A DNA stretch of 64,000 nt from Magnetospirillum moscoviense (GTDB taxonomy: Bacteria; Pseudomonadota; Alphaproteobacteria; Rhodospirillales; Magnetospirillaceae), in NCBI RefSeq assembly GCF_001650635.1, contig NZ_LWQU01000065.1, positions 1 to 64,000 on the forward strand, written 5' to 3'. A model generated the notes under the pieces. The model was not told the origin of the DNA and ran no database searches. It was given only the letters and a program-made list of their open reading frames with translations. Of this stretch, positions 1-9,461 are shown in pieces. Position 1 is the first letter of the stretch, and the number at the start of each line of letters is the position of its first letter. A program made the translations under genes and the position numbers.

Positions 1-136
1 TGCATTGATAGGGGCCGCTGTCCAGGGCCATGCGGATCAGCTCGATATCGGCGGGCTCGTCCTCGACGACCAAAACCTCGAACGGGCGCCCGCGATCATT
101 TTGCTGTTTACCCAACACTTGCTGCCCCATCGTCAT
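1..136 (-). CDS. Response regulator receiver protein, N-terminal part
   Basis: The gene starts at 136 and runs off the left edge, so only 45 residues are visible. They contain FEVLVVEDEPADIELIRMAL, the first strand and acidic pocket of a CheY-like receiver domain, of the small Rcp1-like class that pairs with phytochrome-type kinases. Its ATG overlaps the TGA of the upstream sensor kinase by four bases (ATGA), so the two are probably translationally coupled and work as a pair. The phosphoacceptor aspartate and any output domain lie outside the window. Confidence 0.85.
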   Translation of the reverse strand, partial: MTMGQQVLGKQQNDRGRPFEVLVVEDEPADIELIRMALDSGPYQC

Positions 137-2610
137 GCCCTCTCGCCTGCTCCGGCCTCGGTCGGAAAGGCGACATGGAAGGTGCATCCATCCTGGATGC
201 TTGAAGAAATCCACATGCGCCCGCCGTGATGTTGGGCAATCTTGCGGCAAATCGCAAGGCCGATACCGGTACCCTCGACCTCGCCCTGCGGAACCAAACG
301 CTGGAACACCCGGAACGCACGCTCATGGTCCTTGGGGTCCATACCGCGCCCGTTATCCTTAATCCACAAGATAGTCCATCCATCTGCGATATTCCACCCG
401 ACGGAAACACGCAATGGTCGGTCTGGCGCGCGATACTTGATCGCGTTGCCCAGGATGTTGCCGACCAACCGGTTCAATTCCGGTTCGTCGCCTTGGATAG
501 TGGGCAGATCGGGGGCGACCTCGATCCGGCCTCCGACCTCTTCCAGTGTGAAGGCCAAGGTCCGGATCTGCGTCTCCAGCACGGTCTGCAGCGAGACCGG
601 CTCGAACGCGCCCCCGGCCCGGCCGACGCGGGAATAGTCCAACAAGCCAAGGATCAGGGCGTCCATGCGCTTTGCCCCATCGATGGCGAACCCGAAATAG
701 GTTTGGCTTTCCGGGTCCAGCTGATCGCTCAGCTTGCGGGCGATCAGGGTCAGATAGGCGCTGACCATGCGCAAGGGTTGGCGCAAATCGTGGCTGGCGG
801 CATAGGCGAACTCGGCCAGTTCCTCGTTGACCCGGGCCAGTTCGCGGGCCTGGCGATCAAGACGCTGGTTGCCCTCGATCAACTCGGCCTTCATGCGCAA
901 TTCGTTACTGATGTCGATGGCCAGACCCAGATAGCCGACGATATCGCCATCGTCGCCGCGCACCGGCGACACCATCAGCGACACCGGGAACCGGGTGCCA
1001 TCCTTCCTGATATAGGTCCACTCGCCGCTATCATGGCCTTCGCGGTCGGCCCGATGGACGAAGGTGCGAAAGCCGCCATTTCCGGGGGACGTACGCGCTT
1101 CCACCTCGGCGGCATCGTGGAACGCCAGGGGCGTGGACCGCCCGACCATCTCGTCGGCGGAATAGCCCAGCATCAGCTCGGCGCCGCGATTGAAGGTGGT
1201 GATCAGCCCATCGGGGTCGGTGGCAATGATCGCCACCTGGGTCGCGGCGTCCAGCAGCGACTGCAATCGCTGATTAAGCCGGCGAATGGTTTGTTCGGCG
1301 ATCATGCGATCGGTGATGTTTTCCTTGACCGCGATATAGCCGGTCATTTGTCCGCGCGCGTCGCGAATGGGCGAGATCTGCGCCTGCTCCCAATAGGTCG
1401 AGCCATCCTTGCGCTTGTTCAGGAACACCGTCGACCACGGATCGCCGGCCCGCAAGGTCGCCCACATCGCCCGATATTCCTCATCCGGGGTGTGACCGGA
1501 CTTCAAGATGCGCGGATTCTCGCCCCGGGCTTCGGTAATGTCGTAGCCGGTGACGCGGGTGAAGGCCGGATTGACGAATTCGATGCGACCGTTGAGGTCG
1601 GTGATGACCACCGAGGCGGGGCTTTGCTCCATCGCCAGCACCAGACGGGCGTTTTCCTCGATGGCCGCCTGAGCCTGGCGCAGGCGGTTCTCTCGCCCGG
1701 CCGCCAACCACCCCAGCAGGCCCACGCCGATGCAGGTCACCACCAGCACGGCCAGCTCGATCACCGTGCCGCGCCGCCATGACACCAGCACATCGTCCAT
1801 GTCGCGCGTCAGGAAGATCAGCACCGGATTCGTGCCCCCAGCCATGTAGGTCCGCGTCACGATCAGCTCGTCGCGCCCGTCGGTGGCCGCCTGGGTGCGA
1901 TGGACGGTCTGGACCTTGCCGCTTGCGACATGGCCGACGAAGGCCTTGCCGTCGGCGACATTCTTGCCGAAGAAGGAAGCGGGGTCGGGATGGCGGGCGA
2001 TGATGGTGCCCGTGCGGTTCACCAGGGCTGCGCTGCTGCCGTCACCGGGCAAGGATATCCGCTCGGCGACGGCGTTGAAGAATTCCAGATCCAGGGCGGC
2101 CACCGCCACCCCGCCCCAACCGCCGTCCGGGCGATCGATCCGCATCGAGACGAAAATCACGTCCGGTCCGCCGTCCATGGTGCGAAGGGGCGCCGTCATG
2201 AAGAAGCGCGATGCCGGACCTTGCTCGAGCAACTGCGTGTAATAGGGACGGTGTGAAACGTCGCGACCAACCAGATCGGGCAAGGTCGAGGCGATGACCC
2301 GCCCATCGGGGCCGACCAGAAAGGCCTGGCGAACTTCCTTGAAGGGATGGACCAAAGTGCGCAGCCAGGCCGAATCGCCGGCCGCGTTCCCCTGGGCCAC
2401 GGCTTCAAGCAACCGCTGGACCGCTTGATCGCTTTCGGCCACCTGGGTCTCGGCCGACTGAGCGGCCTGGGTCAGGTGCTGGACCTCGTTCTCGACCGCG
2501 CTGTCGTAGGCTTCGTGGATCCGCAAGGCCGACGCGGCCAGCAGCCCCAACATGACCACCATTGCGGCGGCAACAGACCGTTTGGAACTGGAGACGGAAA
2601 CGAAGGTCAT
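133..2610 (-). CDS. Membrane sensor histidine kinase with Cache-like sensor and two PAS domains
   Basis: An 825-residue sensor kinase. A transmembrane helix at about residues 12-30 is followed by an extracytoplasmic region of about 240 residues that resembles a double Cache sensor (a GPDGRVIAST segment near residue 100), then a second helix near 285. Two PAS domains follow (about 325-445 and 450-575). The kinase core has the phosphoacceptor His607 in ASHDLRQPLR, N-box asparagines near 718 and 722, DNGRGM near 752 and GTGIGL near 780, so it looks active. It overlaps the downstream response regulator by four bases. The ligand is unknown. The kinase core resembles that of the kinase at 56273-58447. 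Confidence 0.9.
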   Translation of the reverse strand: MTFVSVSSSKRSVAAAMVVMLGLLAASALRIHEAYDSAVENEVQHLTQAAQSAETQVAESDQAVQRLLEAVAQGNAAGDSAWLRTLVHPFKEVRQAFLVGPDGRVIASTLPDLVGRDVSHRPYYTQLLEQGPASRFFMTAPLRTMDGGPDVIFVSMRIDRPDGGWGGVAVAALDLEFFNAVAERISLPGDGSSAALVNRTGTIIARHPDPASFFGKNVADGKAFVGHVASGKVQTVHRTQAATDGRDELIVTRTYMAGGTNPVLIFLTRDMDDVLVSWRRGTVIELAVLVVTCIGVGLLGWLAAGRENRLRQAQAAIEENARLVLAMEQSPASVVITDLNGRIEFVNPAFTRVTGYDITEARGENPRILKSGHTPDEEYRAMWATLRAGDPWSTVFLNKRKDGSTYWEQAQISPIRDARGQMTGYIAVKENITDRMIAEQTIRRLNQRLQSLLDAATQVAIIATDPDGLITTFNRGAELMLGYSADEMVGRSTPLAFHDAAEVEARTSPGNGGFRTFVHRADREGHDSGEWTYIRKDGTRFPVSLMVSPVRGDDGDIVGYLGLAIDISNELRMKAELIEGNQRLDRQARELARVNEELAEFAYAASHDLRQPLRMVSAYLTLIARKLSDQLDPESQTYFGFAIDGAKRMDALILGLLDYSRVGRAGGAFEPVSLQTVLETQIRTLAFTLEEVGGRIEVAPDLPTIQGDEPELNRLVGNILGNAIKYRAPDRPLRVSVGWNIADGWTILWIKDNGRGMDPKDHERAFRVFQRLVPQGEVEGTGIGLAICRKIAQHHGGRMWISSSIQDGCTFHVAFPTEAGAGERA

Positions 2611-2672
2611 AGGCCTCGGGGCGTAAGTGTCGCTGGCCGATTAGACCACCAAAGGCCCCCGTAAAAAAGGCA

Positions 2673-2706
2673 AAATCCCCCCGGGAGTTCCCTCCCGAGG
2701 GGATTT
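2673..2706 (-). terminator. Rho-independent terminator after pccA
   Basis: A 15-bp stem with one mismatch (2673-2687 pairs with 2692-2706, 4-nt loop) lies 15 bases past the pccA stop. On the minus strand it is followed by a run of T, so it is oriented to end the pccBA transcript before the sensor kinase gene. Confidence 0.85.
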
Positions 2707-2720
2707 CTTGTCGTCTGCGA

Positions 2721-4709
2721 TCAGCCGAATTCGATGATCTTCTGATCGACCGCCAGCGACTCGCCGGCCTTGGCGTGGATCTTGGCGACCGTGCCGTCGC
2801 GCTCGGCCTTCAGGATGTTTTCCATCTTCATGGCCTCGACGATGGCCAGCGGCTCGCCGGCCTTGACCTCCTGGCCTTCCGTCACCTCGACGGCGCGCAG
2901 CAGGCCCGGCATCGGCGACAGCAGGTACTTCGACATGTCCGGCGGCGCCTTGAACGGCATCAGCTTGTTCATGGCCGCCGCATGGCGGGTCAGCACCAGC
3001 ACCTTGGCGCGGCTGCCGGCGTGGGCCAGCACAAAGGCCACGCCCTCGCGATCGACCTGCACGCAGACCGTCCGGCCATCGACAGTGCCGCGGAACAAGG
3101 GCTGGCCCAACTGCCAGTCGGTCTTGACATCGACCACGTCCTTGCCGATGACGATGGCGAAGCCGCCTTCGGCCGGGCGGGCCTCGATCTCGTGATACTG
3201 GCCGTTGAACACCACGGTCCAGGCGGTCTGCACCTTGACCTCGTGGCCGGGGAACTGGCCCGAGATCTTGCATTCCCGCGCCGACGAGGCCAGGTTGACC
3301 GCCGCTGCCACCGCGATCAGCACGGTCGGATCGTCGGCCGGCAGATCGTCGGCGTGGAAGCCGTTGGCATATTCCTCGGCGATGAAATTGGTGGTCAGCG
3401 CGCCCTTGACGAAGCGTTCCTTGCTCATCAGCGAGGCCAGGAACGGAATGTTGTGCGACAGGCCGCGGATGTAATAGGCGTCCAGGGCGTCACGCATATG
3501 GGCGATGGCGGCGTCGCGGGTCGGACCATAGGTGATCAGCTTGGCGATCATCGGATCGTAGAACATGCTGATCTCGCCGCCTTCGTAGACGCCGGTATCG
3601 ACACGCACATGGGCCGATTCGGCCGGCGGCATGTAGCGAGTCAGGCGACCGGTCGAGGGCAGGAAGTTGCGGAACGGGTCTTCCGCATAGACGCGGCTTT
3701 CCATCGCCCAGCCGTTCAGCTTGATGTCGTCCTGGCCGAAGGCCAGCTTCTCGCCGGCAGCGACGCGGATCATCTGCTCGACCAGGTCGATGCCGGTGAT
3801 CATTTCGGTGACCGGGTGCTCGACCTGCAGACGGGTGTTCATTTCCAGGAAGAAGAACTCGCCAGTGGCGCCGCCGACGATGAACTCCACCGTACCGGCC
3901 GACTTGTACTGCACGGTGCGGGCCAGGGCGCAGGCCTGCTCGCCCATCGCCTTGCGGGTCTCAGGCGTCAGGAACGGGCTGGGGGCCTCTTCGATCACCT
4001 TCTGGTGACGACGCTGGATCGAGCATTCGCGCTCGCCCAGATACAGCACGGTGCCATGGCCGTCGGCCAGAACCTGGATTTCGATGTGGCGCGGCTGCTC
4101 GATGAACTTCTCGACGAAGACGCGGTCGTCGGCGAACGAGGCCTTGGCCTCGTTGGTGGCCGAGGTGAAGCCTTCGAAGGCCTCGGCGTCGTTCCAGGCC
4201 AGGCGCATGCCCTTGCCGCCACCGCCGGCCGAAGCCTTGATCATCACCGGATAGCCGATCTCGTTGGCGATCTTGACCGCCTCGGCGGCATCCTTGATGA
4301 CGCCCAGATAGCCGGGCACGGTGTTGACGCCGGCTTCACGGGCCAGCTTCTTCGATTCGATCTTGTCGCCCATGGCGAAGATGGCGTGGGCGTCGGGACC
4401 GATGAAGGCGATGCCGGCCTTGGCCAGCGCTTCCTGGAACTCGCGCTTTTCCGACAGGAAGCCGTAACCCGGATGAACCGCCTGGGCGCCGGTCTTGACG
4501 CAGGCATCGACGATCTTGTCGATCAGCAGGTACGACTGGGCCGAGGCCGGCGGGCCGATATGCACCGCTTCGTCGGCCATCTGCACATGCAGGGCGTCCT
4601 TGTCGGCGTCGGAATAGACGGCCACCGTCTTGATGCCCATCTTGCGGGCGGTCTTGATGACGCGGCAGGCGATTTCGCCGCGATTGGCGATCAGAATCTT
4701 GGTGAACAT
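2721..4709 (-). CDS. pccA: Propionyl-CoA carboxylase alpha subunit (biotin carboxylase and biotin carrier)
   Basis: A 662-residue protein, the usual PccA length. It carboxylates biotin with ATP and bicarbonate; the beta subunit then transfers the carboxyl group to propionyl-CoA to give methylmalonyl-CoA. The N-terminal biotin carboxylase domain begins FTKILIANRGEIACRV and carries the GGGGKGM ATP-binding loop near residue 165. The C-terminal carrier domain has the biotinylation motif EAMKMEN with the acceptor Lys628. It lies 14 bases downstream of pccB on the same strand and is closed by a hairpin terminator. Methylcrotonyl- or acetyl-CoA carboxylase is less likely given pccB next door. Confidence 0.93.
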   Translation of the reverse strand: MFTKILIANRGEIACRVIKTARKMGIKTVAVYSDADKDALHVQMADEAVHIGPPASAQSYLLIDKIVDACVKTGAQAVHPGYGFLSEKREFQEALAKAGIAFIGPDAHAIFAMGDKIESKKLAREAGVNTVPGYLGVIKDAAEAVKIANEIGYPVMIKASAGGGGKGMRLAWNDAEAFEGFTSATNEAKASFADDRVFVEKFIEQPRHIEIQVLADGHGTVLYLGERECSIQRRHQKVIEEAPSPFLTPETRKAMGEQACALARTVQYKSAGTVEFIVGGATGEFFFLEMNTRLQVEHPVTEMITGIDLVEQMIRVAAGEKLAFGQDDIKLNGWAMESRVYAEDPFRNFLPSTGRLTRYMPPAESAHVRVDTGVYEGGEISMFYDPMIAKLITYGPTRDAAIAHMRDALDAYYIRGLSHNIPFLASLMSKERFVKGALTTNFIAEEYANGFHADDLPADDPTVLIAVAAAVNLASSARECKISGQFPGHEVKVQTAWTVVFNGQYHEIEARPAEGGFAIVIGKDVVDVKTDWQLGQPLFRGTVDGRTVCVQVDREGVAFVLAHAGSRAKVLVLTRHAAAMNKLMPFKAPPDMSKYLLSPMPGLLRAVEVTEGQEVKAGEPLAIVEAMKMENILKAERDGTVAKIHAKAGESLAVDQKIIEFG

Positions 4710-4723
4710 TCTGCCAGCCCCCC

Positions 4724-6262
4724 TTAGAGCGGGATGTTGCCGTGCTTGCGCACCGGCCGTTCGAGCTTCTTATCCTTCAGCATCGCCAGCGAGCGGCAGA
4801 TGCGCTTCCTGGTCGAGTGCGGCATGATCACGTCGTCGATGAAGCCGCGATGGCCGGCGACGAAGGGGTTGGCGAACTTCTGACGATATTCCTCGGTCCG
4901 CGCCGCGATCTTCTCGGAATCACCGATATCGGTGCGGAAGATGATCTCGACCGCGCCCTTGGGCCCCATCACCGCGATCTCGGCGGTCGGCCAGGCGAAG
5001 TTGACGTCGCCTTTCAGGTGCTTCGAGCTCATCACGTCATAGGCACCGCCATAGGCCTTGCGGGTGATGACGGTGATCTTCGGCACGGTGCATTCGGCAT
5101 AGGCGTACAAAAGCTTGGCGCCATGCTTGATGATGCCGCCATATTCCTGGGCGGTGCCGGGCAGGAAGCCGGGCACATCGACGAAGGTCAGGATCGGAAT
5201 GTTGAAGGCGTCGCAGAAGCGCACGAAACGGGCGGCCTTGATCGAGCTGGCGATGTCCAGGCAGCCGGCCAGCACCATCGGCTGGTTGGCGACGACACCG
5301 ACGGTGGCGCCTTCCATGCGGGCGAATCCGACGATGATGTTGCCGGCATAGCCGGGCTGCACCTCGAAGAACTCACCCTCGTCGACGACCTTCAGGATCA
5401 GTTCCTTCATGTCGTACGGCTTGTTGGCATTGTCCGGGATCAGGGTGTCCAGGCTCATCTCGATGCGGTCGGGCTGGTCCGCGGTCGGACGCACCGGCGG
5501 CTTCTCGCGGTTCGAGCCGGGCAGGAAGTCCATGAAGCGGCGCAGCTGCAGCAGCGCCTCGACATCGTTCTCGAAGGCCAGGTCGGCGACGCCGGACTTG
5601 GTCGAGTGGGTGATGGCGCCGCCCAGTTCCTCGGCGGTGACGGTCTCGTGGGTCACGGTCTTGACCACGTCCGGACCGGTCACGAACATGTACGAGCTGT
5701 CCTTGACCATGAAGATGAAGTCGGTCATGGCCGGCGAGTAAACCGCGCCGCCGGCGCACGGGCCCATGATCATCGAGATCTGCGGCACCACGCCCGAGGC
5801 TTCGACGTTGCGCTGGAACACCTCGGCATAGCCGGCCAGGCTGTCCACGCCTTCCTGGATGCGGGCGCCGCCCGAATCGTTCAGGCCGATCACCGGGGCG
5901 CCGACCTGGACCGCCTTGTCCATGATCTTGCAGATCTTCTCGGCGTGGGCCGCCGACAGCGAGCCGCCATGGACGGTGAAATCCTGGCTGAACACGAAGA
6001 CCAGACGGCCGTTGATGGTGCCGTAGCCGGTGACCACGCCGTCACCGGGGATCAGGTTCTTTTCTTCCGCCATGCCGAAGTCGGTGCAGCGGTGTTCCTT
6101 GAACAGATCCCACTCCTCGAAGGAATCGGGGTCCAGCAGCAACTCGACGCGTTCGCGCGCCGTCAGCTTGCCCTTGGAATGCTGCGCGTCGATGCGCTTC
6201 TGACCGCCGCCCAGATAGGCGCGGTTCCTCTTTTCTTCGAGCTGGCGAATGATTTCCTGCAT
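4724..6262 (-). CDS. pccB: Propionyl-CoA carboxylase beta subunit (carboxyltransferase)
   Basis: Carboxyltransferase subunit, 512 residues from the chosen start. The open frame extends ten codons further upstream, but ATG at 6262 begins the family-typical [12 protein letters not shown] and follows a strong GAGGGGG ribosome site. Glycine-rich oxyanion segments are visible ([21 protein letters not shown]), as is the C-terminal crotonase-like half ([15 protein letters not shown]). It precedes pccA by 14 bases, giving a pccB-pccA operon for catabolism of propionate, odd-chain fatty acids or branched amino acids. Confidence 0.93.
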   Translation of the reverse strand: MQEIIRQLEEKRNRAYLGGGQKRIDAQHSKGKLTARERVELLLDPDSFEEWDLFKEHRCTDFGMAEEKNLIPGDGVVTGYGTINGRLVFVFSQDFTVHGGSLSAAHAEKICKIMDKAVQVGAPVIGLNDSGGARIQEGVDSLAGYAEVFQRNVEASGVVPQISMIMGPCAGGAVYSPAMTDFIFMVKDSSYMFVTGPDVVKTVTHETVTAEELGGAITHSTKSGVADLAFENDVEALLQLRRFMDFLPGSNREKPPVRPTADQPDRIEMSLDTLIPDNANKPYDMKELILKVVDEGEFFEVQPGYAGNIIVGFARMEGATVGVVANQPMVLAGCLDIASSIKAARFVRFCDAFNIPILTFVDVPGFLPGTAQEYGGIIKHGAKLLYAYAECTVPKITVITRKAYGGAYDVMSSKHLKGDVNFAWPTAEIAVMGPKGAVEIIFRTDIGDSEKIAARTEEYRQKFANPFVAGHRGFIDDVIMPHSTRKRICRSLAMLKDKKLERPVRKHGNIPL

Positions 6263-6441
6263 CCGGTTCCCCCTCGTGCGGTGGTACCGCACTGGTTAGC
6301 GACGTGGGTCGCCCACACTACTGCCTGATCGGCAAAAGCGCGAGCCCCATCGGGCGGCTGTCCCACCCTTCTGGTCAGGGCGGTTGAAATACCATTACTC
6401 GTGTGTCGGTGCCACCGAAAAACGGACGGCCGTTCCTCACG

Positions 6442-6462
6442 TTGTATTGCAGTTTGTAACAA
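6442..6462. promoter_or_regulatory. Possible ScfR/PccR-type element upstream of pccB
   Basis: The 265-bp gap upstream of pccB is AT-richer than its flanks. It holds a degenerate dyad with TTGCAG and TTTGTAA half-sites that partly resemble the TTTGCAA boxes bound by ScfR-family regulators of propionate genes. A small hairpin (GTGCGG/CCGCAC, 6277-6293) sits just before the ribosome site. The match is weak and the assignment is inference. Confidence 0.2.
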
Positions 6463-6527
6463 GGCGAATTCGGCAGTTTTCTGCGGATTTCATCGATTTC
6501 GCGCGGGATTGGCGCCCCGCAACAATA

Positions 6528-7307
6528 TTACGCGGCCCGACACAGATTCAGCAGCCGTTCGGCCGCCCGCAAATCGGCGCGCAAGGCGGCGCGGCGGTCG
6601 GCCGCCTCGTAATCCTCGCCCCATTGCTCGATCTGGAAATCCTCGTCCAGCTGCGATACCGCGAAGGCGGCTTCGGCATCGACGCGGCCGGCGGCCAGGG
6701 CCAGGGCCAGCACCAGCGATCCGGTGGCCGCGCAGGCCGATTGGGCGGCGGTCAGCACCCAGACGTCCAACCCGTCCAGATGGGCCTTGAGGGCCGTCAG
6801 GGCGGCCGGGGCTTGCGCGATGGCGATCACCCCTTCGGTCACCGTCAGCTCGGCGCCCAGGGCGGTGCGCGCCCAATCCACCAGCGGCTGCCACGACAAC
6901 GCCTGGCGCTTGACCAGCTCGGGCGGGAAATCGGCGCGATAGCACAACAGGTCGGTACCGGCATAGGCCATCAGCTGGGCGGTGATGGCGCCCCGTTCCG
7001 GGCCGACCCGGTCGATGGCGGTGCTGGACAATTGGGTCAGCGGCATGGTGTGCGGCTTGATCTCGGTCTCTTGCGCCTGCCATTCGGCGGCCACCGCCTC
7101 GGCCAGGGCCAGGCTCGGCAGTGCCAGCCGGTGGCCCAGGGGGGTCTTGACCGGCTTGCCGTCCAGGTGAATGACGAAACCGCCCTCGCCCGCCACGGCG
7201 GCGGCCTGCTTGTAGAAACGCTTGATGCTCTTGCCCAGCACGGGTTCCATCTCCTTGACCGAAACGGGGCCGGATGATGCCACAGGACCGACTTTCCCGC
7301 TTGCCAA
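6528..7307 (-). CDS. ATP12-family F1-ATPase assembly chaperone
   Basis: A protein of up to 259 residues of the ATP12 family, which chaperones the F1 alpha subunit during ATP synthase assembly. Recognisable segments are KRFYKQAAAV with HLDGKPVKTPLG near the N-terminus, AEWQAQ, and the C-terminal SQLDEDFQIEQWGEDYEA. This gene commonly sits by pccB in alphaproteobacteria, as here. The start is uncertain: the frame opens with TTG at 7307, with GTG at 7283 and ATG at 7250 as alternatives and no strong ribosome site. The divergent glycosidase gene starts only 27 bases away. Confidence 0.85.
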   Translation of the reverse strand: MASGKVGPVASSGPVSVKEMEPVLGKSIKRFYKQAAAVAGEGGFVIHLDGKPVKTPLGHRLALPSLALAEAVAAEWQAQETEIKPHTMPLTQLSSTAIDRVGPERGAITAQLMAYAGTDLLCYRADFPPELVKRQALSWQPLVDWARTALGAELTVTEGVIAIAQAPAALTALKAHLDGLDVWVLTAAQSACAATGSLVLALALAAGRVDAEAAFAVSQLDEDFQIEQWGEDYEAADRRAALRADLRAAERLLNLCRAA

Positions 7308-7334
7308 TTTTCCGATCTGCGCGACGATAGAGCC

Positions 7335-8738
7335 ATGAAACTATCCCGCCGCCAATTCCTTGCCGGAGCCGCCGCCATGTCCGCCCTGCCCGCTTCCGCC
7401 GCCGCCCCCCTGGATGCCAAACTGTTCCCCAAGGATTTCCTGTGGGGGGCCTCGACCTCGGCCTATCAGATCGAGGGCGCGCTTGATGTCGATGGGCGCG
7501 GCAAGGACATCTGGGATACCTATACCGAACAGGGCCGCATCACCGACGGCAGCTCGGCCAAGGTCGCCTGCGACCATTACCACCGCTACAAGGAAGACGT
7601 GGCGCTGATGAAGGCGGCCGACTTCAACGCCTATCGCTTCTCGCTGGCCTGGCCGCGCATCGTTCCGGCCGGCACCGGCGCCGTCAATCCCAAGGGCCTG
7701 GACTTCTATGACCGCCTGATCGACGAGTTACTGGCCGCCGGCATAAAACCGATGGCCTGCCTGTACCATTGGGACCTGCCGCAGCCGCTGGAGGACAAGG
7801 GCGGCTGGCAGGGCCGCGAGGTCACCGGCCCGTTCGGCGATTACGCCACCATCTGCGCCAAGCGCTTCGGCGACCGCGTCGATACCTGGATGATGCTGAA
7901 CGAACCCAACGTGGTGGCGATCTTCGGCTATGGCCTGACCGACCATGCGCCGGGCCACAATCTGGGCGAGATCGGCATCTTGAAGGCGCTGCACCACCAG
8001 AACCTGGCGCAAGGCACCGGACTTCGGGCCATCCGCTCGGTGCTGCCCAAGGCGACCTTGGGCACCGTCACCAATGTCAGCCCGTGCCGGCCGGAAAGCG
8101 ACAAGCCCGAAGACGTCCGCGCCGCCCTGCTGTGGGACGCCGCCTGGAACCGCGTCACCCTTGACGGCTTGCTGCGCGGCCAGTTGCCCGACATCGTCGC
8201 CGACCAGATGCGCCCGTTCGTCCAGGCCGGCGACCTGGAGCTGGCCAAGTTCCCGGTCGACCTGCTGGGCCTGAACTATTACGGCCGCAACACCATGAAG
8301 CACGAACCCGGCCGCCCGTTCAACGCCGGCTGGGGCGACCCCAAGGCCGAGCGTTATACCGGCATGGGCTGGCCGGTCCAGCCCGACGGGCTTTACGACA
8401 TCTTGATGGAGCTGAAGACGCTTTACGGCAATCCGGCGATGTATGTCGCCGAGAACGGCGCCGCCTATGACGACGTCGTCAGCCCCGATGGCGCCGTCCA
8501 CGATCCCGAGCGCACCTTGTTCATCCAGGAGCACGTCGCCCAGGTGGCCCGCGCGCTGAAGGACGGCGTCAACATGAAGGGCTATCTGGCCTGGAGCCTG
8601 TTGGACAATTTCGAATGGGCCTTCGGCCTGTCGAAGCGCTTCGGCATCGTCCGCGTCGATTACGACACCTTGAAGCGCACGCCCAAGGACAGCTACAAAT
8701 GGTTCGCCAGCTTCATCAAGCAGGCGCGGGGGATTTAG
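7335..8738 (+). CDS. Beta-glucosidase-like glycoside hydrolase family 1, Tat-exported
   Basis: A 467-residue family 1 glycosidase with an N-terminal twin-arginine signal (SRRQFLAG at residues 4-11, alanine-rich stretch to about 24), so it is probably folded in the cytoplasm and exported to the periplasm. The acid/base Glu190 lies in MLNEPNV and the nucleophile Glu373 in YVAENGA, both intact, with FLWGASTSAYQIEG at the start of the barrel. Cytoplasmic GH1 enzymes are commoner, so the Tat signal is worth noting. It probably cleaves beta-linked gluco- or galactosides; specificity cannot be read here. It is divergent from the ATP12 gene and has no transporter beside it. Confidence 0.92.
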   Translation: MKLSRRQFLAGAAAMSALPASAAAPLDAKLFPKDFLWGASTSAYQIEGALDVDGRGKDIWDTYTEQGRITDGSSAKVACDHYHRYKEDVALMKAADFNAYRFSLAWPRIVPAGTGAVNPKGLDFYDRLIDELLAAGIKPMACLYHWDLPQPLEDKGGWQGREVTGPFGDYATICAKRFGDRVDTWMMLNEPNVVAIFGYGLTDHAPGHNLGEIGILKALHHQNLAQGTGLRAIRSVLPKATLGTVTNVSPCRPESDKPEDVRAALLWDAAWNRVTLDGLLRGQLPDIVADQMRPFVQAGDLELAKFPVDLLGLNYYGRNTMKHEPGRPFNAGWGDPKAERYTGMGWPVQPDGLYDILMELKTLYGNPAMYVAENGAAYDDVVSPDGAVHDPERTLFIQEHVAQVARALKDGVNMKGYLAWSLLDNFEWAFGLSKRFGIVRVDYDTLKRTPKDSYKWFASFIKQARGI

Positions 8739-8806
8739 GCTCACCCCCTTGCCGGCACAGGGTTCGTCCCCACCTGACGCTTAACACCCGTCAGAGGGAG
8801 CACGCC

Positions 8807-9325
8807 ATGAAAGTGATCATTTGGGCCGCCTTGGTGCTGACCGCCGGTCAGGCCCATGCGGCATGCGAACCTGTGGCGCGCGCCAACCTGAAGGGCTGCG
8901 ACTTCACCAACGCCAAACTGGAAAACCTGGATCTCAGGGGCGCCAACCTGAGCGGGGCCGACCTGGAAAGCGCCGACTTGACGCGGGCCAACCTGACCGA
9001 CGCTAAACTATCGGGCGCCTCGGCCCGCTTCGCCCGTTTCGTCTCCGCCGACCTGACCGGGGCCGACTTCACCCATGCCGACATCATCCACGCCGTATGG
9101 GACCAGGCCCGCAACGTCCCACCATCGGTGCTGGGGGCGTTGGCAGCCCGGTTCGGGGCCGAGGAACGGCGGTACCGGCGCGTCAAACCGGTCGTGGGCC
9201 GAACAGGATCACACCGGCCCCCGTTCAGGCAAAAGGCGACACCGACCAGATCCCAGCGATCCGGCCACGCGCCTTCGACGGCCCACAGCGACAACAGCGA
9301 TGTCAGGATGTGGATGCCGCTATAG
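8807..9325 (+). CDS. Secreted pentapeptide-repeat protein with an atypical C-terminus
   Basis: 172 residues from ATG 8807, preceded by GAGGGAG. A signal peptide covers residues 1-18 (ending AHA). About 14 A(D/N)LXX pentapeptide repeats cover residues 26-93 (for example [10 protein letters not shown]), which should form a right-handed quadrilateral beta-helix. The last 45 or so residues are basic and low-complexity and are encoded on DNA that, on the other strand, is a decayed ynfA copy. The native C-terminus may therefore have been lost and replaced by read-through. Function unknown. Confidence 0.75.
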   Translation: MKVIIWAALVLTAGQAHAACEPVARANLKGCDFTNAKLENLDLRGANLSGADLESADLTRANLTDAKLSGASARFARFVSADLTGADFTHADIIHAVWDQARNVPPSVLGALAARFGAEERRYRRVKPVVGRTGSHRPPFRQKATPTRSQRSGHAPSTAHSDNSDVRMWMPL

Positions 9326-9377
9326 GCCGCATAGGCCCGCCCGGCCTAATCCGTCTTGACCTGGGTGAAGATAGCCG
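9183..9377 (-). pseudogene. ynfA: Decayed YnfA/UPF0060-family membrane protein fragment
   Basis: On the minus strand the C-terminal half of a YnfA-family protein can be read: [41 protein letters not shown], and after a one-base shift [12 protein letters not shown] then stop. An in-frame TAG lies just before AGRAYAAY, a frameshift falls near 9222, and the N-terminal half is missing. YnfA proteins are four-helix membrane proteins of about 108 residues. The remnant overlaps the 3' end of the pentapeptide-repeat gene in antisense. Seen directly; the family assignment is recall-based. Confidence 0.75.
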
Positions 9378-9461
9378 CAGCCGCCATCTCCGGTCCGCAT
9401 CGGCATCGACGGGCTTCCTGTTCGCGCTTAAACTAATGCACAGTTCTGGGGGAGACGCCGC

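Noticed and set aside
226-1782. 518-codon plus-strand frame antisense to the sensor kinase
   Set aside because: It is a GC-rich shadow frame; the minus strand encodes a complete kinase with all catalytic motifs.
2775-4727. 650-codon plus-strand frame antisense to pccA
   Set aside because: Shadow frame caused by high GC at codon position three of pccA; no recognisable protein.
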